From an uncultured Archangium sp. (GTDB lineage Bacteria > Myxococcota > Myxococcia > Myxococcales > Myxococcaceae): a stretch of DNA of 5,769 nucleotides. The notes under the pieces are model-generated. The model ran no database searches. It was not told the origin of the DNA and was given only the letters and a program-made list of their open reading frames with translations. The translations under genes were made by a program, and so were the position numbers. Positions 5,152 to 5,769 of this stretch are shown piece after piece (position 1 is the first letter of the stretch; each line of letters opens with the position of its first letter). Location: assembly GCA_937875615.1 (NCBI GenBank), contig CALNBU010001097.1:1-5769 (forward strand), in the 5' to 3' direction.

Positions 5152-5607
5152 CTACTTGAGAATCAACGGCCGATGCTGGGCCGGGGTGACGCGCTGCACG
5201 AAGTCTTCGAAGACGCCGCTGCGTCGCGTGGCCTCCAGCATGGTCTTGAACTCGCCGATGGGCAGGTCGACGGGGCCGGTGGCGGTCATCACCCACAGCG
5301 AGAGCGCGTAGCCGCGCGGCACCTTCACCAGCGGCCAGCGGCACACCCGGAGCTCGACGCGGGCCAGCTCCAGCGGCTCTCCGTTGAGCAGCAGCCGCCC
5401 CTGGTTGCGCACCAGGGTGTGCTGATGGAGCGTGGCGGCGCGGCGCAGTCCGATGATGAGGAAGGGCAGCGCCACCGCGTCGGCGGTCAGCAGCCAGAGC
5501 GGAGGCCCATCGGCGAAGAGGAAGGGGAGGTGCAGCCCGAGCAGGAGCGCGAGGCCGGCGCCGAAGAGCGCGAGCCGCTCACGGTCGGCCCGCAGGTCGA
5601 CGACCAT
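5152..5607 (-). CDS. Two-TM membrane protein of unknown function, first gene of operon
   Basis: I do not recognise this 151-residue protein by name. From the ATG at 5607 it has a short charged N-terminus (MVVDLRADRERL), a hydrophobic helix at about 12-31 (ALFGAGLALLLGLHLPFLF), a short loop and a second helix at about 37-54 (LWLLTADAVALPFLIIG). About 95 cytoplasmic-type residues follow, with alternating beta-like segments (HTLVRNQGRLLLNGEPLEL, YALSLWVMT, GPVDLPIGEF) and a final helix (EATRRSGVFEDFVQRV). Two TM helices followed by a small beta domain and a terminal helix recall bacterial PH-like membrane proteins; this is a tentative fold guess. The frame stays open upstream to ATGs at 5643 and 5679, but only 5607 has a good Shine-Dalgarno (GGGGAG, 5-base spacer) and gives a clean membrane-protein N-terminus. 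Its stop is 24 bp before the acyltransferase start, suggesting a shared transcript and a membrane-lipid role. Confidence 0.8.
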   Translation of the reverse strand: MVVDLRADRERLALFGAGLALLLGLHLPFLFADGPPLWLLTADAVALPFLIIGLRRAATLHQHTLVRNQGRLLLNGEPLELARVELRVCRWPLVKVPRGYALSLWVMTATGPVDLPIGEFKTMLEATRRSGVFEDFVQRVTPAQHRPLILK

Positions 5608-5612
5608 GCAGT

Positions 5613-5618
5613 CTCCCC
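5613..5618 (-). promoter_or_regulatory. Ribosome binding site (GGGGAG) selecting start 5607
   Basis: On the minus strand CCGGGGAGACTGC directly precedes the ATG at 5607, placing GGGGAG at 5618-5613 with a 5-base spacer. The alternative in-frame ATGs at 5643 and 5679 lack a Shine-Dalgarno at a suitable distance, so this site is the reason for preferring the 151-residue form over the 175-residue form. Confidence 0.65.
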
Positions 5619-5688
5619 GGTTCTCGACGACGGCCCGACGCATGCCCGGGAGGCTACCCCAGGGCCGCTGTGCGCGCACGCCGGGCGG

Positions 5689-5769
5689 TCAGGGCGAGGC
5701 GGCCTGCGCCACGGCGCTGGAGGCGAGCTGGGCGACCAGCTCGGAGATTTTCTCGTCGGAGATCTTGCC
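5689..5769 (-). CDS. C-terminal tail of a gene truncated by the window edge
   Basis: Reading the minus strand from the right edge gives 26 in-frame residues, starting GKISDEKISELVAQLASS and ending in AQAASP, followed by TGA (5691-5689). Codons are GC-ending, and the alternating polar/hydrophobic pattern suggests an amphipathic helix followed by a short Ala-rich tail. This looks like the end of a real protein, not chance, but too little is present to name a family. The gene lies in the same orientation as the downstream membrane-protein/acyltransferase/SDR operon, 81 bp upstream of its first start codon (5607), so it might be part of the same transcript. Confidence 0.5.
   Translation of the reverse strand, partial: GKISDEKISELVAQLASSAVAQAASP

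Noticed and set aside
4427..5344. Long minus-strand frame overlapping the acyltransferase and membrane protein genes
   Set aside because: It is the alternative frame of two well-supported genes, giving Arg/Ala/Pro-rich nonsense; the acyltransferase motifs lie in the other frame.
5651..5656. TAGCCT on the minus strand as a -10 element for the three-gene operon
   Set aside because: It matches only three of six consensus positions and no -35-like hexamer lies at a suitable distance, so no promoter can be supported.
5670..5679. Palindrome GTGCGCGCAC upstream of the operon as an operator
   Set aside because: Alternating GC palindromes of ten bases are common in such sequence, and there is no second copy or other support.

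Overview
The window is a GC-rich, densely packed bacterial segment with G or C at most third codon positions. A lipoprotein-style Thr/Gly repeat linker in front of an exported enzyme, long Pro/Ala/Glu-rich linkers, and a sigma-like domain joined to a Tad-pilus-type domain all suggest Myxococcota (a myxobacterium or close relative). That assignment is inference from style; no rRNA or other marker gene is present.

Layout from left to right. (1) Positions 1-950, plus strand: the 3' part of a secreted purple/tartrate-resistant acid phosphatase-like metallophosphoesterase, entered through a (Thr-Gly-Gly-Gly-Thr-Ala)n linker encoded by an 18-bp tandem repeat. (2) Positions 954-1244, minus strand: a small, charged, helical protein of unknown function, convergent with the phosphatase. 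(3) Positions 1245-1344: a 100-bp divergent intergenic region with TGACA-type repeats. (4) Positions 1345-3393, plus strand: a 682-residue chimera with an ECF-sigma-like N-terminus (a degenerate region 2 and a well-preserved region-4 helix-turn-helix), a ~250-residue Pro-rich linker, one transmembrane helix, and a periplasmic CpaB/RcpC-type SAF domain region. (5) Positions 3395-5607, minus strand: a probable three-gene operon, transcribed from right to left, of a two-TM membrane protein, a PlsC-like acyltransferase and a Rossmann-fold epimerase/dehydratase-like protein. The last two overlap by ATGA. (6) Positions 5689-5769, minus strand: the C-terminal tail of a gene that starts beyond the window.

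The most interesting item is the sigma-like/CpaB fusion. It looks like a membrane-tethered DNA-binding or sigma-like module coupled to an envelope domain normally found in Flp/Tad pilus assembly, with no other tad genes visible in the window. The minus-strand operon probably acts on a lipid or glycolipid at the membrane. It pairs a PlsC-like enzyme with unusual active-site spacing (HX6D) and an SDR that appears to have lost its Ser/Tyr/Lys catalytic residues. Convergent gene ends are separated by only 1-3 bp, with no visible terminator hairpins.
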